NCBI GenBank assembly: GCA_032164295.1
Contig: JAJHTX010000001.1
Span: 62,001-126,000 of the forward strand
Source: Inonotus obliquus
Taxonomy: Eukaryota; Basidiomycota; Agaricomycetes; Hymenochaetales; Hymenochaetaceae
Length of the DNA stretch: 64,000 nt
Direction of reading: 5' to 3'
The notes below the pieces were generated by a model. The model worked only from the letters and a program-made list of their open reading frames with translations, searched no databases and had not been told where the DNA came from. This document shows positions 29,335 to 43,300 of this stretch, piece by piece (within the stretch, counting starts at the first letter, position 1; the number at the start of each line of letters is the position of its first letter). Both the position numbers and the translations under genes were made by a program.

Positions 29335-30928
29335 ATAGGCGGGAGGACGACGCCACCCAACTCTATTCCACTACTCTGCATTCTTTGTCTCGTGCACGAC
29401 TATCATACATGGACTCCTCGTTTGGATTAGACGCGGACTCAATTCTTTATTCCACAGCGCACGACCCACCTTACGTTTATCCAACAGCATTTGTACCTTA
29501 CTTAGAGTTACTTTATTGGATTCGACCTCTTTGTTGCATTTCTATCTTTGTGCTGTCTTTGTATCGCTTCATCATGTATCAATATCTCTTTGTTATCCGA
29601 TCTGCTATCTCAGCTCAATGTCTACCCGGAATATCTACTAGTAGTTGATCTTGCATATAATCTATCCCCTTTCTATTTTCTATGTTTTCTAATACCACTT
29701 AACTTGCTCCCCTTTCCTCGCAGTCGCAGATCTGTGCATGTGCTAGGGTTCCGCAGTGTACGTATACAGGTACGCGCGTAAAGACAATACACAGTACGGG
29801 TTACGATCCGTGCTTTACGCTCCGTATTTTTTATTTTGGGGTGAGCTACGGAAACGCACCGGGAGTATACGGCGATACGCCGTATATACGACACCAAGAA
29901 GGAAGTACACAATATAATAACAAGAAATAAAAAAGATACTTTAAGAAGTGTGTGATTTGTCTTTCGAACGTAGCCATTATTTCACCAGCACAAGGGCTGT
30001 GATGGTCTCTGACCCCAGACGGGCACGACGGAGTGCAATCTATAATAATCCGATCCATCATCGTTGTCGTGTTTCTCTAATGTAAGCGCACACATATGTG
30101 GCCCCCTCACTGGATTGATACCGCCCTGGCAGAGTTACTATCGCGGTGTCCTGACGATCGATCCGAAATCATCCTTTGTAGACCCAGAAATGGAGTAGCT
30201 CCAGTTTGGCGAATAAGGTGCTCAGATTGTCCTGAAAAGGCGTCATTCATGTCCATTACATCGAGTTCTACGAACGAAGGCTGGTTGTGAGACTTTGTAT
30301 GCGCTGGGTCCGGGCGAGATGTTGACAACCTTTGAGGTTCATTTGTGGAATAGGCTTCATCGTGTTAGGGTGTATTCCCGTGCGCACAGCGTTAATTCCC
30401 ATTGGCTCCTACAAATCATCGCGTTTGAAAAATTTAATAGGCACCCTCCTTTGTGTTCAGATCTAGTCGATCATGTCTGTTGTCCGCTGTATGTGCCTGT
30501 TGGTATGAGATATCCAGATTATTCGATAGTGATAAATATCCAATGCCTTTGCCTTATTCGCCACTATGAAACATTTAGTATGCAACAATTGGAGGAGCCG
30601 TTAACAGTGATTGCACACACTTGACACTCTTTCCCGATACTCGTGGACATGAACAAGCACACCCGTAGCGCTCTGTCGAATCTTGGATGGAAATACGGTG
30701 TACGGGCAGAAAATGAATCTGAAGGTCTAGTGTAATCGCTGCGACGTCCTCTGGAGGAGGTTCAGAAGAATCAGTAGTAGTACTCTCCGGCCAGTTAAGT
30801 ATGGTATTCCGTTGGATTGTTGTTTCAGAACTCAAAAGGAAGCTACTGATTGGCTGCCATTTCGGGTTATATTTCGCAGGCTTAGTAATCTTGCCTCATG
30901 TGATCGGTGAATTCGCCAGGTTCAAGAG
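29335..30928. other. Intergenic, repeat fragments only
   Basis: 29350-29700 resembles the flank after 27220. A GTATTGCCGTATAC-like repeat lies at 29846-29910. 30440-30555 matches, inverted, the sequence downstream of the glutaminase genes near 49500-49600 and 56330-56400. Several short open frames carry no recognisable motif. Confidence 0.45.
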
Positions 30929-32479
30929 ATGGCAAATGTCTCAGTCAAAAGATTATCGACAACCGCCATGAAACCAGAGCATATCATCACACTACCTGAT
31001 AGAGACAGCTACAGTGGCGATGCTTGTTTAGCTGAAGGAGATGACACCTCTCCATCCAACGCAGGCAAAGTTACATTGTCTTTTATTCTCCAGGCGCAGC
31101 AACTCCGAACGCAGCCTCAAGACAAGCAGCGGCAAGCGCGTCCCGTCACTGGCAATGAAGATCCTGAAGAGCAGCCCGACGGCGGCGGGCGACTAATTCC
31201 TACACCATTACTATACATTCCGCACAATATCATAATTGAATATACCTTCAAACCACGGAAATGGCTGCTGTTCATAGCAGCTACCATTTGCGGTGCCGAC
31301 GGGAGGCTTCGCTTTATGACGAGAGTCAAGATATCACAGAGCAAGATATGGAGCACGGTGTTAATCCTGGAGACCATTTCGTTTTTTCTCCAGTCGGAGA
31401 GACAGATTTCATTGATGGGTTCTTGAGATTCCGCGGGCACGATCAATCCACAGTAACGAGTCGATCAAGAAATGTACCGGGAGACTTAAGGGCGTTATAT
31501 GGTGGATGTCCTTTTACAAAGATAAACCCAGGTGCTTGTCACGCATGCCACCTTATTTCGCATGTCAAGGGCAATGAAGTAGGTGACAAGTTGGCGTGCT
31601 CGCTATCGAATGCTAAGGTATTGTTCTTTGTTGTGAAGTATCTGCATCGAGTTTTGGCCGCCCGTAATGCGTCTCCTGAAGACATGACCATCGACAGTCA
31701 CCAGAACATGCTCATGATGAACGCACTACTTCATTCCGGCTTTGATAACATCAAGCACGTTGCATTTCTGAAGGTTTGGTAATGTCCAGCATGGTCCACA
31801 TCAGAGATCTCACTGAAATACCGGACATAGACTCCAAACAAATTTCTGAAGACAAATGAGATTAAAGTCAAGGTGAATGCTGACGAGAACGCCGACGAGA
31901 ATACCAACGAGAATGCAGACCCTGAGGAATACCGTGTTACGGTCCATTGTTTCAGTATAGATGAGCGTGAACGTAATGATTTCAGTCACGGCGCATATTC
32001 CGACCTAAGAAGAGGGTCAGGATCAAGACGGTCCCCTCCTGCGACGCAGAACGACGACGTAAGTCATAGACTAAAGGACGTCTTACTTGATCTCGCCTAT
32101 GCCTATGCCCTGCTCGTGCAATGGGCTCCAGGAAGATAGAAAATCTTTTTTTTATCCGAACGGTATGACCAAGCGAAGCGAGTATTTACACGGAGAGCAG
32201 GAAGAGGAGGAGAAACTCCGACGTGAACAACAGAAAAATGAACGGGAGGAGAGACGTAAAAGGCAGAGACTCGACAATGAGGGCGGGGGCGGGGATTCCC
32301 TTTGGAAACGCATCTATGTTATGACTTGCTTGGCAAGGGGCTATCTACCGGAGGAGTTTGAAGCAGAACAAGAGAGACTTCGCAAGGAGATGGAGGAACG
32401 CGATTTTGAAAGAATTGCGAAATGGAGTGAGGCGGTCGAAAGACAGCAACAAAGCGAGTACGATGGTGACATCGCGTGA
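30929..32479 (+). pseudogene. Fungal HNH-endonuclease-domain protein, probable frameshift
   Basis: ATG at 30929. The first part ends with KWLLFIAATICGADGRL. The sequence then continues in another frame with SLYDESQDITEQDM and GDHFVFSP, without an intron that I can place, near 31300. The HNH core follows: CPFTK, ACHACHLISHVKG and, after a probable small intron near 31620, the NMLMMNALLHSGFD segment that supplies the N and last H. The end (to 32479) is highly charged with Glu/Arg heptads. In basidiomycetes these HNH proteins form large families of unknown role. The frame change suggests a broken copy, but a sequencing error or missed intron is possible. Confidence 0.55.
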
Positions 32480-33462
32480 TAATCTTGTTCAAAAGACTCC
32501 GAGGACGAGATATGTACAGGCCAGTTTACAAGAGGCTCTGGATAGGGCACATCCAATCAAGTACCATGACTTCACCGATCCTGACAACGACAACATTGCC
32601 CTGGAACGGTTGATTTTTGGCATCCAGCACTTTGGACACAGGCTTGAGTTTGAGGTGCATCTGGGCGTTAGGATTCAATTTGTGAGGGTGCATGTCGGTA
32701 TGCACGGTAGTAATCCACACTAGTACTAATATTAGCCTTACAAACCATGGACTGACCTTCCACTCCATTCCGCTTGCACCTCGCAATCTTGATGACCATT
32801 CTTCCCAATTGAAAGAAGGAAGAACTACTTGCGCGTGCCCGTTCCAAGGTGATCGTGAACTATGTATGATTGAGCATACCATTAGCTTCGATTCTCATGA
32901 AGATGTAGACATGTGAGCAGACAATACGTAAGTTTTTATGGAATCCCCGCGATTCCCGCTGGGGGTTTATCATGAGACCAAGTACCCGGAGCGCCCGGAG
33001 GCACATTGAGAGATCGAGTCTAATCTTATTTACATCCGGTAAGTGGAGAAGATGAGGTGAGTATTGAGCACGTCGATCTATGCAACTACGGTTGAATCAA
33101 AGCAAGCCAAAGCAGCTGAAGAAAACAAGCTACCAAGTTACTATAATTTGTGACAAACGTATTCCCACATATTATGTAATACAGCCACTGACGTGTCGTG
33201 TTTCCCTCTTGTTCTCGTTGACGACGTTCATCTCGATGTTGCTTTTGAATTATCTCATGACCCATTGCTACGCAGTGCCATTGGAGTCACAAATGAAAGT
33301 TCGCGGAACCTTCGGATCAGCATCTTCCTCTTGCTGAAATCAAGATTCAAAATCTTGGGCGTAACTTCATGTCTTTATTTAACTCGGCAACATGTATATG
33401 TAACCCGAACACTATCAGCCATTGCGCCACTAGAGTCCACTTACGCGTCCTCTCACTCCCTG
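32480..33462. other. No supported gene
   Basis: One plus-strand stretch (about 32520-32700) reads without stops and contains HPIKYHDFTDPDND and HRLEFEVHLGV, but matches nothing I know. It may be a leftover of the HNH locus. The rest shows only short frames. Confidence 0.35.
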
Positions 33463-36201
33463 ATGAAGGCGAACAGCAAGCACACCCATGTTCAACTCGG
33501 TATATGGACAGTCGTCGTGAATAGCAGTCCAGTTGTGCCCGCGTGGGTAACCGATTGTCCACAAGCGCTTGCGCAACTCTGGGCAAGTTTAATATCCCTC
33601 ATTTATCCGTGCGAAGACGTCGGGAAAGGTATGCTGAACTCTTTCCCGCCCCGTGGTATCGTGCTGAGTCCTGCCAACGACAGGTATCAAGAAAATTGGA
33701 ATCGCATGCGCCAAGAGCTTTCCGGGATCTCGCACAATCACTTATTTCTATGCTTTTATGAAAGAGATCTACTCTATCGGGTCGATTTACTTCATTATCG
33801 AACTCTTATTATGTTTCTGGAAGACGACATCTCAGACGCTCGAGTTATACTACTCCAGTCGTCTTCTCAGCGCGGTACAACTGTATTCACTTCTTCAGAG
33901 CCTTTTCTGACTCTATGCCTAGATTACACATAGTTTGCAGAGTGGACAAGTGGAATCCTACCCAATCATGAAGGCTCTGGCATGTAGAATAGCAACAGCT
34001 CTTCTATCTGATTACATATCAGAGGCGGGGTAAGTAAACATACAGCCGACTTCATGCATTAATTGGGCGACTGTATCGTCGGGTGTATTTAGGTTCCGAT
34101 CCACCGCTGTTCTGCACGCACGGGTGAAGTTTCACTTCTTAGAGAAATCCATGCACTGTAAGTGCCGCTTCGAGGTGTTTGCTACCTCAGTCTAGTGAAA
34201 CAGACATCATTAGCCGCTCTGAAGTTCGACCTCTCCACTCTAAGAGGTTGGTTCTTTCGAGGTCATGAAGGATGCTACTAATACTCCGGAGGCTAGATCC
34301 TGAAGTACGCAGTAAAATGGGCAGGATAAAAGTGGACTTGGTACATCAACGTTCTGAGGCCTGGGAAGCATTCTATGAACTCCTAGACACGGCTACCCAT
34401 GTCGCTACCGTTGTTTCGGAGTTATTGGTTATGGTCAGGATAGCGCGCAGTACCTCGACATTCATGTTGGCAGTCTTATCGGGCCTTGTTCACCCGCTCG
34501 TAATACGATTCAGTGGTATGCTATGGAATCTGTGTAGGTCGATATATATTATTCAACTGCCAGCTAGCTAAACAGAGAATACCACAGCGTTTGTTGCTTT
34601 CTGTAGTAACTCCTCTTTCAGACGCATGGCATCCTTGCACCATATCGCCTTCAGTGACGAATTTCAGGAAGATCGTATCAGTAATAACCTCGGAGAATAC
34701 ATCGAAAGAGGTCCTCTGTTATCATCACTGTATATCACTGCCAAAGATTGACTGATGTTTGACAGAATTCAAGAACAATAGGATGTCTCTTGAAGACGTG
34801 GATACAGAATCGCCAATGATACAATGGGGAAGACGTCGTCGCAAGTATATAGACACACTGTCGAAGCTCACTTTGGACACTTCACTTGTATGCCCTAGTT
34901 CACTTTCGAGTGGTTTTCTGATTTACTATCACTCTGCCCTAGATCGTTCTTGCGTTCCGAGTTCTATGGGATCCAAACAGTGTCACCTTGGATGACCTTG
35001 TTTTGATCCAACAAGCCTCCGATGCTGTGCGATTTTCAATGTATCAACTTCTCTTCAACACCCAACGAATCTCGGACCATCTTCGTACCGTGAAGAATAT
35101 ATACTCGCTAGCGGAGGTGGAGAACAAGATCAAGGATGAAGACATACCATATCCGTCGCGCGAGGAGAACAAGGGTAATGGCGGAGCCGAGATCGAGTTT
35201 CGGTTTGTTTGCCTGCCTATAATTTGTCCCTTAATAAGGTTACCGAGATGTTCGTTTGCAGGAATGTCTCGTTTAGATACACAGGAACAGCAAGGAATGC
35301 CCTCGACAACATTTCGTTTACAATCAAGGCCGGTCAAGTGGCTATCATCGTGGGCGTAAACGGGAGCGGGAAGACATCAATGGTCAGGCTTCTCTCGAGG
35401 CTGTCCGACCCAACTGGTGGTAAAATCTTCTTGGACGGCAGACCGATTGCGTCGTATAGGCTAGAGGACATCCGGCGAGCCACAGCGATTCTGCGACAAG
35501 ATCATCCCGTCTTTCCACTTTCTCTTCGTGAAAATATCATGCTTGGTTTTCCTGAGCGCTCTGTTAGCGATGATGAGGTGGAAGAAGCCATGAATCAAGG
35601 CGGAGCCTCAGTTTTCGTACACAAGCTGAAGCAAGGTCTGGAGACGGTATTAAACCCCGTGAAAACCATTACCATGAACTTCACTGGAAGTACGGATGTG
35701 GAGCTCAAATCGGTGGCGGATAATATAGAAGTCAAGACGAATCTTTCTGGGGGAGAGACTCAGAGGCTATCTGCGTAAGCTATGTTTGGACTGACTTGGC
35801 CTCCGCTAGATCCTCACGAGAACTCACAGATCACGCACCTTTATGAGATTAATGGGTGGTAATATACGCCTACTCATTGCAGACGAACCTACTTCGGCGC
35901 TTGACCCTCAAGGAGAGTACAAGCTGTTTAAGAAGCTTCGTGAACAGAGCGGCGGAAAGACGTCTGTTTTCATTACGCATCGTTTCGGCCACCTGACGAG
36001 ACATGCCGATCTGATTTTGTGAGTTCCTCGTCCTTCTCGCCTTGCATCTAACGCGGAATATGGGCTGAACGTGAATGTCGCTCTGATAGGTGTTTAAAAG
36101 ATGGGTGCCTTGTTGAGCAAGGGGACCACGAAACGTTGATGAACTTGGGTGGAGAGTACAAGGAGCTATATGATGTGCAAGCCGGGGCTTTCGGAGCATG
36201 A
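33463..36201 (+). CDS. ABC half-transporter, TMD followed by NBD
   Basis: The start ATG 33463 is chosen because the inverted copy at 61430-63977 begins at the same place; upstream exons are possible. Several short introns split the membrane domain, whose pieces include IYSIGSIYFIIELLL, DPEVRSKMGRIKVDLV and FELLDTATHVA-like helices. The linker before the NBD reads SLAEVENKIKDEDIPYPS. NBD: A-loop strand NVSFRYTG, Walker A GVNGSGKTS, Q-loop ILRQDHPVFP, signature LSGGETQRLSA, then an intron, Walker B LLIADEPTSALDP and H-loop VFITHRF. It ends GEYKELYDVQ and stops at 36199-36201. All nucleotide-binding motifs are intact in this copy. Substrate unknown. Not every membrane-domain exon could be placed. 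Confidence 0.75.
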
Positions 36202-37058
36202 GGGGGGTGCCCAGACCAACACACCGAAAGACTACAAACCATGTATATTGAAAATAAGATGTAGACGTAAATTATAAAGTCATCCGGGTTGGAATATATC
36301 CGTACTAGACAAAATGTGTTAAAGTTACTTGGAGGGCCAGTGATTAAGGTCCGTGCGCCTAATCCAGTCGCGGACAAATCAACTCCTATAGTTTTATAAA
36401 GCTGCCACCTCCTACGGAGACGCTCTCTAATATCACCACCTGAATTGGCTGTGCGTTCGCGTGGAGGTTTATCATTGGCCCTACATAATTACTCACCATT
36501 TTTGTGAATTCCGTTCCTCCAGTACCATATGTACTCCGTTCGAACATAGCAATTATTTTGTCAGTCAGAATATGTTGCCAGGCCAGGAAGACGTGTGTTG
36601 TTGTGGTGTGTGAGAACTGGTTACCAAGATTTTCCCACAGCAGGTACAAAATTGTCAATGGTTGATTTCTTCCTTTGGGTACAAAAACTCATGCTTGTAC
36701 ATAGAGGCATTCGCAAATTCTGATTCCAACATGCACTGGTGTCTTGGGGACTCTTTGCTCTGACTGTCCATCTCTGCGCAACTTTTTCGCTCCCACGGTG
36801 AAAATTTTTGAATATACATCTGTTCATCATTTGATCCCCGTGAATTCGATCTGTTACCTTTCTGCGGATGCTATCTGGCCGACGTATTGAAACGCACGTT
36901 CGTCTAGGATGCCGCCAGTACCGCGGGGGGACTCTCAAGCCGAGAAGAGGTTCCTATACTGAGATTCGGCACGTGTGGTAGCAGGACATAGTACGGCGGA
37001 AGGCTATCAATTGGATAGAGAAGATTTTCCAGAGGTCAGACGACTGGTCCAGGCTTCC
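36202..37058. other. Intergenic, no supported gene
   Basis: Only short overlapping frames without motifs are seen between the ABC transporter end and the sphingomyelinase promoter. Confidence 0.4.
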
Positions 37059-37066
37059 TATATATT
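37059..37066 (+). promoter_or_regulatory. TATA-like box before sphingomyelinase
   Basis: TATATATT lies 49 bases before the ATG at 37115, followed by a CT-rich stretch typical of fungal core promoters. Confidence 0.4.
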
Positions 37067-37114
37067 GTCGGCTCTCTCGCCTCTCCTTTTATCGTCGACA
37101 AGGGAAAGCTAAAG

Positions 37115-40100
37115 ATGATTAGTTCAATCTGGCTTATTCTGCTAGCTACCGCTTTTCAGACAACCGCGCAAAGTGGTGCTCTAGGACCGTCTGCTTTCAC
37201 CGCTCCTGGCCTCTTTCCGACATCCGTTTACAGGCAATACCATAATGATCCGACTCAAACGAGCCAGCAGGTCCAACCAGTCATTTCGGATCCTGTAACG
37301 GTAAGTCTCCCAAGTTAACTGCAAGGATCCTTGTTTGTTCACTGGTCCTTACCTATTAGCACGAGATCTACCCATTTGAATTGACAAACCCTGAAACGAT
37401 CCCTCAAGTAAGCTCGTCTCTCTCTCTGGTCACTCCATTCGTGCCAGGCTAAATCTACCACACAAGAACGATACGACCGATCCGCACCCGCTTCCTCCGA
37501 AGGCGTCTCCATCAAAAATACTTCGCGAGGCTCTCCAGCAAATTCAGCTCATTGTATCCCCGGAGACACCAAACTCGCCATTTCTGAATAATGCGTGTGC
37601 CGCTTGTCAATCTGCACTTGCAATTGTCAAGTTTGTTGCTCTTGCAGCTCCGGAGGAAGGTCCTGCGGCTGTACTGGGCTTGTGCAACATCTTTCCTGGA
37701 CTAGGGATGACACCAGAACAGTGCAACGTAAACGTTGGACCTCTTACCCTTGGAAATGTGATAACGCAGGTTTTGGCAAACGCGAACGTTATGGGCTATG
37801 ATGGCCAGATGATTTGCCAGAATTTTTTTGGCGCGTGCCCTCTCCCGCCGACTTCGCCGTTGAACCTAACCGGGTGGTTTGCGAAGCCAAAACCAGACCC
37901 GCTTCCGGCACCAAAGACACCGAGCGGACGAAAGTTGAAAGTGCTTCATCTTTCCGACTTTCATATTGATCCTCGTAAGCCAGTCTGCTTTCCCTCTGAA
38001 ATGTTATGTCCAATCGAGGTTCAGGTTATACGACCGGAGCGGAGGCAAACTGTACGTCTGGGCTTTGTTGCCGAGAGGGTAATGTCGCGTCCACTAGTCC
38101 AGATCAGCCTATCTTCCCCGCTCCTCGATTCGGTGCCTATCGATGGTATGGTCATTAAGATTGCTAGACACATGCACTTATATTGCTCGCTGTTCCATTA
38201 GTGATACGCCATTTGCTCTAGCACTCACTGCGCTGCAAGCTATCCCGGTACTCGCAGGCACTCAAGATACTGGATTCGAGTTTTCGATTTATACAGGAGA
38301 TCTCGTTTCACACGACCCTCATAATCAACTCTCACAGCAGTATGTCTTGTACACTGAGGTCTGTAATACTTCGACTCGTAAACCAGATGTCTTATTGATG
38401 AGGTATAATGCATTCCTAGACTGTAATTTTCGACCTTTTCAAGCGAACGCTTGGGTCAGGACCTGTCTACCCCGCGCTAGGCAACCATGATACGCATATG
38501 TCGTGAGCTGCGTCTCGTGGATTCATGTTTCTTTTTTACGTATGCGTGTTTAGAGACCATGATGCTCCTCATTCTCTTGGTGGAGAACTGGCTAAGCAAT
38601 TCAGCTGGTGAGCATATTGCGCTTAATTCTCCTTTTATACATTACGCTGACAGACTACTCGTATGTAGGAACTATGAACACGTTGCCGGCCTCTGGGAGT
38701 TTGAAAAGTGGATCCCAGGCCCTTCTGCTGCTCTCGCGCGTGCTCATTATGGGGCGTATATGGTTCGTCGACATGATGGACTGCGTATCATTACGATCAA
38801 TACGGATTTCTGGTATCGGTCAGTGGATGATCTCATTGGTTCTGGAGGCGTCAAGTGCGAATGGGACTGATTTTTGAGTTCAGGGCAAACTGGTTCAACT
38901 ATTTCAATCTTACGACGTCGGATGTATCTGGAATGTTACGGTTCCTTACGGATGAGTTGCAGGATGCCGAGGATGCAGGTGATCGTGGTTAGTGGTGCTT
39001 ACTTGCTCTCTGCATAAGATGCACGCTCAACCTTACTCCTGTCACTAGTTTGGATATTGGGACATGTACTGAGTGGCTGGGCTGGTACAAATGCTCTCAA
39101 GAATCCTTCAAACTTATGTAGGTTCTTCGACTCATTACATTCCCCATACTTATCTTACGATGGACATGATGCAGTCTACCAGATGTAAGTAGTTATCTCT
39201 CGCATAATAGCATACCCGGACCAGACTAAATGATGTCTATTAGAGTTGACCGCTTTTCGCCCCATGTCATTGCCAGTAGGCACATTCACTCATCCACTTC
39301 GATATATACAATTGACCAAGATTTGACTAGACATCTTCTGGGGCCATACGCATGAGGATCAGCTTTCTGTGAGTTCAAATTTTGAATGCGATTTTCTCGT
39401 TCCAATGATAGCGTTTCAAACAGATTTTCTACGCGAATAATGGGACAAACATGACAGCAGAGACTGCGCAGGCCGTTTCCTGGGTATGTCCTATACACTA
39501 GCTGGAGTTGAATCGTTTACTCATACTTTCCGTCTTAGATTGGACCTTCAATTACACCTTTAACCAATCTTAATTCAGGTTTCCGCGTTTATGAAGTTGA
39601 TTCGAACGTGAGCTCGAAACTAATATAGATAGTCAATACCATCTGACTTCTAATATGCTACCGACGCAATAAGACATTCGATATCCTTGATGCCTACACG
39701 TAAGTTCATTTATCTCCACTAAACCAACAAAGAGGCTCAACTGGGGAAATGCTCTAGCTGGCGAAGTGACGTGAACTCTTACAGTACCCTGGACAACCAG
39801 ACGAAGATGGGACCGACGTATTCGTTTGAGTATAGTACGAGGGAAGCTTATGGTCAGAGTATCGAAGGATGGAGCCCTAACGACCCCTTGAATGCTACAT
39901 GGTGGCATCTGGTTACTGAAGGTATGATTATGAGCTCTGTATCTCTACGTCTTTCTAGCACGGATCAGGCTAATGAGTCTTCATCAGCCATGGAAGCCGA
40001 TCCTTCTCTCGTAACAGTACGTAAACCAAAATCATTCTCATCTAATCAATCACCTTTGTTGATTTCTTTGCTCTCTGTCATTTATTCTAGTTATTCAACA

Positions 40101-40237
40101 GTTTTCAGGGTAAAGGTTCAGTACATACTACGGAATGTACTGGCGATTGTATCCCTGCGAGGATTTGTTATATGCGAAGCGGTTCTTCGAGTATCGCTAT
40201 GCAGAATTGTCAGCCGGGATTTGGATCTGTTCAGTAG
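37115..40237 (+). CDS. Acid sphingomyelinase-like phosphodiesterase
   Basis: Family members cleave sphingomyelin to ceramide and phosphocholine outside the cell or in vacuoles. First exons: 37115-37300, 37360-37407, 37467-37974, 38025-38145, and from 38202 on; more introns follow and the stop is at 40235-40237. A signal peptide (SIWLILLATAFQTTAQS) comes first. A saposin-B-like region follows, with CAACQSALAIVKF, LCNIFPG, the paired CNV, and ICQNFFGACP. Then the metallophosphatase motifs: LKVLHLSDFHIDP, EANCTSGLCCREG, YTGDLVSHD, YPALG before the NHD box, WILGHVLSG and FWGHTHEDQ. These supply the usual Asp, His and Asn zinc ligands. No break is seen. The neighbouring genes do not suggest a pathway. 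Confidence 0.88.
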
Positions 40238-40395
40238 ACAATGTCATTTAGTACAGTCGAGAAATTTGGTGACTGGGTAGTACAGATTACAGCATCTATT
40301 GGTATTCTAGCGTCAGATGAGGGTGTGTTTGTCCAAGTGTAAGAACGTAAAGAATGGTGTATTGGTCTTTTCGGCTAGATCTTGGCCTGTCTATG

Positions 40396-43300
40396 CTATT
40401 GGACAAGCTCCGACGAACAAAACGAGTCTGCTTCCAACTCTTGCAGCCGTTTGTCGAGGATAGCGTTGACATGTTCCTAGAAAATAATAAATACAGAGTT
40501 ATGAGTCGACAACGGTGAGGAGATAGTGTCACGTACAATTCTCTCTTTCCCTATTAGGTCTGTAAGTCCTTCCGTGCGCTGTTCCGGAGACATCTCTAGG
40601 AACTCTTCCAGGGTACAGCATTGAAGGATAATGACAGCACAAAACGCGTTCATGCCTTCAAGTTCAGCCAAATCATGCTCTCCCTGAATTCGAGTCGAAA
40701 GTCAGTACTACCTCACCGGGGGAAAGGGTCACTATAATAACATCCATACCTCTTGTTCCTCTTCACCGATATAAGGCGTGAGATCGACTTTGGTATCTTG
40801 TAGAGATAGATCTCCGAAAGCTCTAACAAACATCGCTGCCTGTTCGACATCGTCCGCAAAAGCTAACTCAATCGCACAAGAAGGTCGCTTCTGTCCCGTT
40901 CCTTCGCGCACAGCGATGTTACGTCGAATTCGACGGGCTTCTTTCAAGACCGCAGGGCTATACATCCCAAGTGCGTTCTCGGAACCCCGGACGGGATCTG
41001 TGATACGGAGCATATGAGAACGAGGAAAAGCCACGAACACAATAAGTATCTGGGAGAATCTCCATGAAAGTGACGAGACTGAATCGAGTAATGCGTTGTT
41101 TGCTTTCTCTGAGGGAAGAGCGGAGAGAGGGAAGAAAATGACTCCCGAATCCGGGCTGACAATGATTGAGATTTCTCCCGAGTGCGATTGAGGTATGTCT
41201 GATGAAAGAGACACAAGTGGGCTTATGATATCACGTTCAACAAGTCGAACCGCACAGAGGGGTGATTCTAGGGCGTGAACCAGAGCGCGCTGCTGGACAC
41301 AGTCAACGGAAATAAGGTAAGTGTGTGGTCTCGATGGAATTTGCCACGGTTTTGGAAGAGACAGGGCTCTAGTGACGGTGAGCAGGTCTGAGGGAGCGAA
41401 GCGATAGGAATGTGTAGGACCTTCATCCAGGTTGGCTAAATGGGGGGACGCTCGCCCTTCTCGACCTCGGGCGGTCGGTTCTAGCAGGGCGGGTGTCGTA
41501 TCATGTGTAGTTTTTCCACGAAGCATCAAGAACTCTGATAGTTTGTCTCGCGCAGATAAAGGCTTCGACAGAGACGGATGGTACGGACGTCGGTTCTCGG
41601 TAGGTTCAAAATCACCATCGGCCCTTTGAGAGACAGTTCGAGTAGGTATTGGGAATTTGATGGCTAGCAGTGAATGCGACATCTGGGGGAAAGCTGAGGC
41701 ATCAAGGGATACAGAGCAATCCCGTTCCTTCGGATGTAGATCCAGCTGGTCAGGGACCACTGCGCGGGAATCGGGCTGATACAAATCACAAGGTGTAAGC
41801 ATGTCGAAGGTAGGAGCTATTTCATTCTGATCGTAGGGCGAGATCGGGTCGTCAGAGATGTAGTCGAAAGCGCCACCATCTGCATTAGCAGGAATTCCAT
41901 CTAGAGATGCGTTATCTTCAATCAACGACAAGGATAGAGATTGCGATTGAGAAGATGCAAGGATTATCTGGTGTGTGTTTGTTAAAGTGATCGCCGCTTG
42001 CGCCTGAATACGATCACGAGAATCAGAAGTGTCATCAGAGTGTGGTAATACTAGGTCCTTTGGATTCATGGTTGCCATTGCAGATTGAGACATATTCTCC
42101 ATAGCACAAAGAGCATCCAGTTCGTTAACTGTCAGACGGCGTTTCTTCCTATCGTGGAATGCCTCCAAGTCGTGTTCATGATGACCTTCGTACGCGTAAT
42201 CGTAGTCAGCAGTAGGGATTTCATTGACAATAGCATCTGCGAGAGGTAGCATATACGCATAGGCAGCATCAGCATGTTGAGTGAGCGGAACTTGTTCACC
42301 AAATTCCGGTGTGACTACCGAAGGGAATTCTGATGACTCGTCGGGTTGTAGGTCCTTTAGGGAACGGGAGTCGTCAGCAGAAAGTTCTTTAGCGGGTTTG
42401 TAAATTACTTGAGTTCCAGGGCCATAGCGATCGGAGCGACAGAGCAGGAAGTCATCTTCGTCGAAGTCTCTATCAAGATCGTACTTCACTTTGAGAATCT
42501 CGAAGTCATCGTCAATTCGTACATCATTGAGAATGCGCGCGTCGGTGTTATCATTCGTGTTGGGATCGTTGAGTTCGTCAGGTTCGACAGGGAAAACTAA
42601 TCCACCCAGATACTTTTGAACAGACTCCCGAAGAGGGACTCCCCCTTCCTGCTTATTGGCATCGTCAAACAGAGAGTCTGCGCCTATGAGTTCCGTATGC
42701 GTTGGAATCTTCGATCCAAAGGAAAACGGACTATGGTGTATCTACATCAGTCGCAGAGGAGATGAACACGAAGAACATACCGCCAACTAAGCTCCAGGTT
42801 CAGCGACTTGAGTCCTGTTGCCTTCTTAAAGGTGATGGGAAGTGTAAATGTCGGCATATTCGAAGTCTCCCCAGAGAACCCAGAGATAACTACAGACTTA
42901 GTATCCCCGCTCCCCTGATTTCGTAGATACTCATTTGGAGCGGGTAGTTTGGGTACTTGACAAAGCTCAAGAGTGAGTCCGAATAAGGAAGAGGTACTGA
43001 AATCATACCATCCATAAACATCGTTCCCTCGCCATCTAGGCTTTCATCCATAATGATATCCCGATAAGACTTCAAATCTTCTCCTAAGCTATGGACCTTT
43101 ATGATACGCTGAATATCCCTTTCGAATGTAACGTCCGCCGAATCGTCGGCGGCCATCGTTAATGTACCGGAATCTGAGGGAGGCTGACCCAGCATGGATA
43201 GAGACACAGCAGACATTGAAGCAGCTGGCAAGGCATCCAATCTTGGTTGTATGTCATCCGACTTGGGACTTGTGAGTATGCGGACTGAAGAATCCAACGG

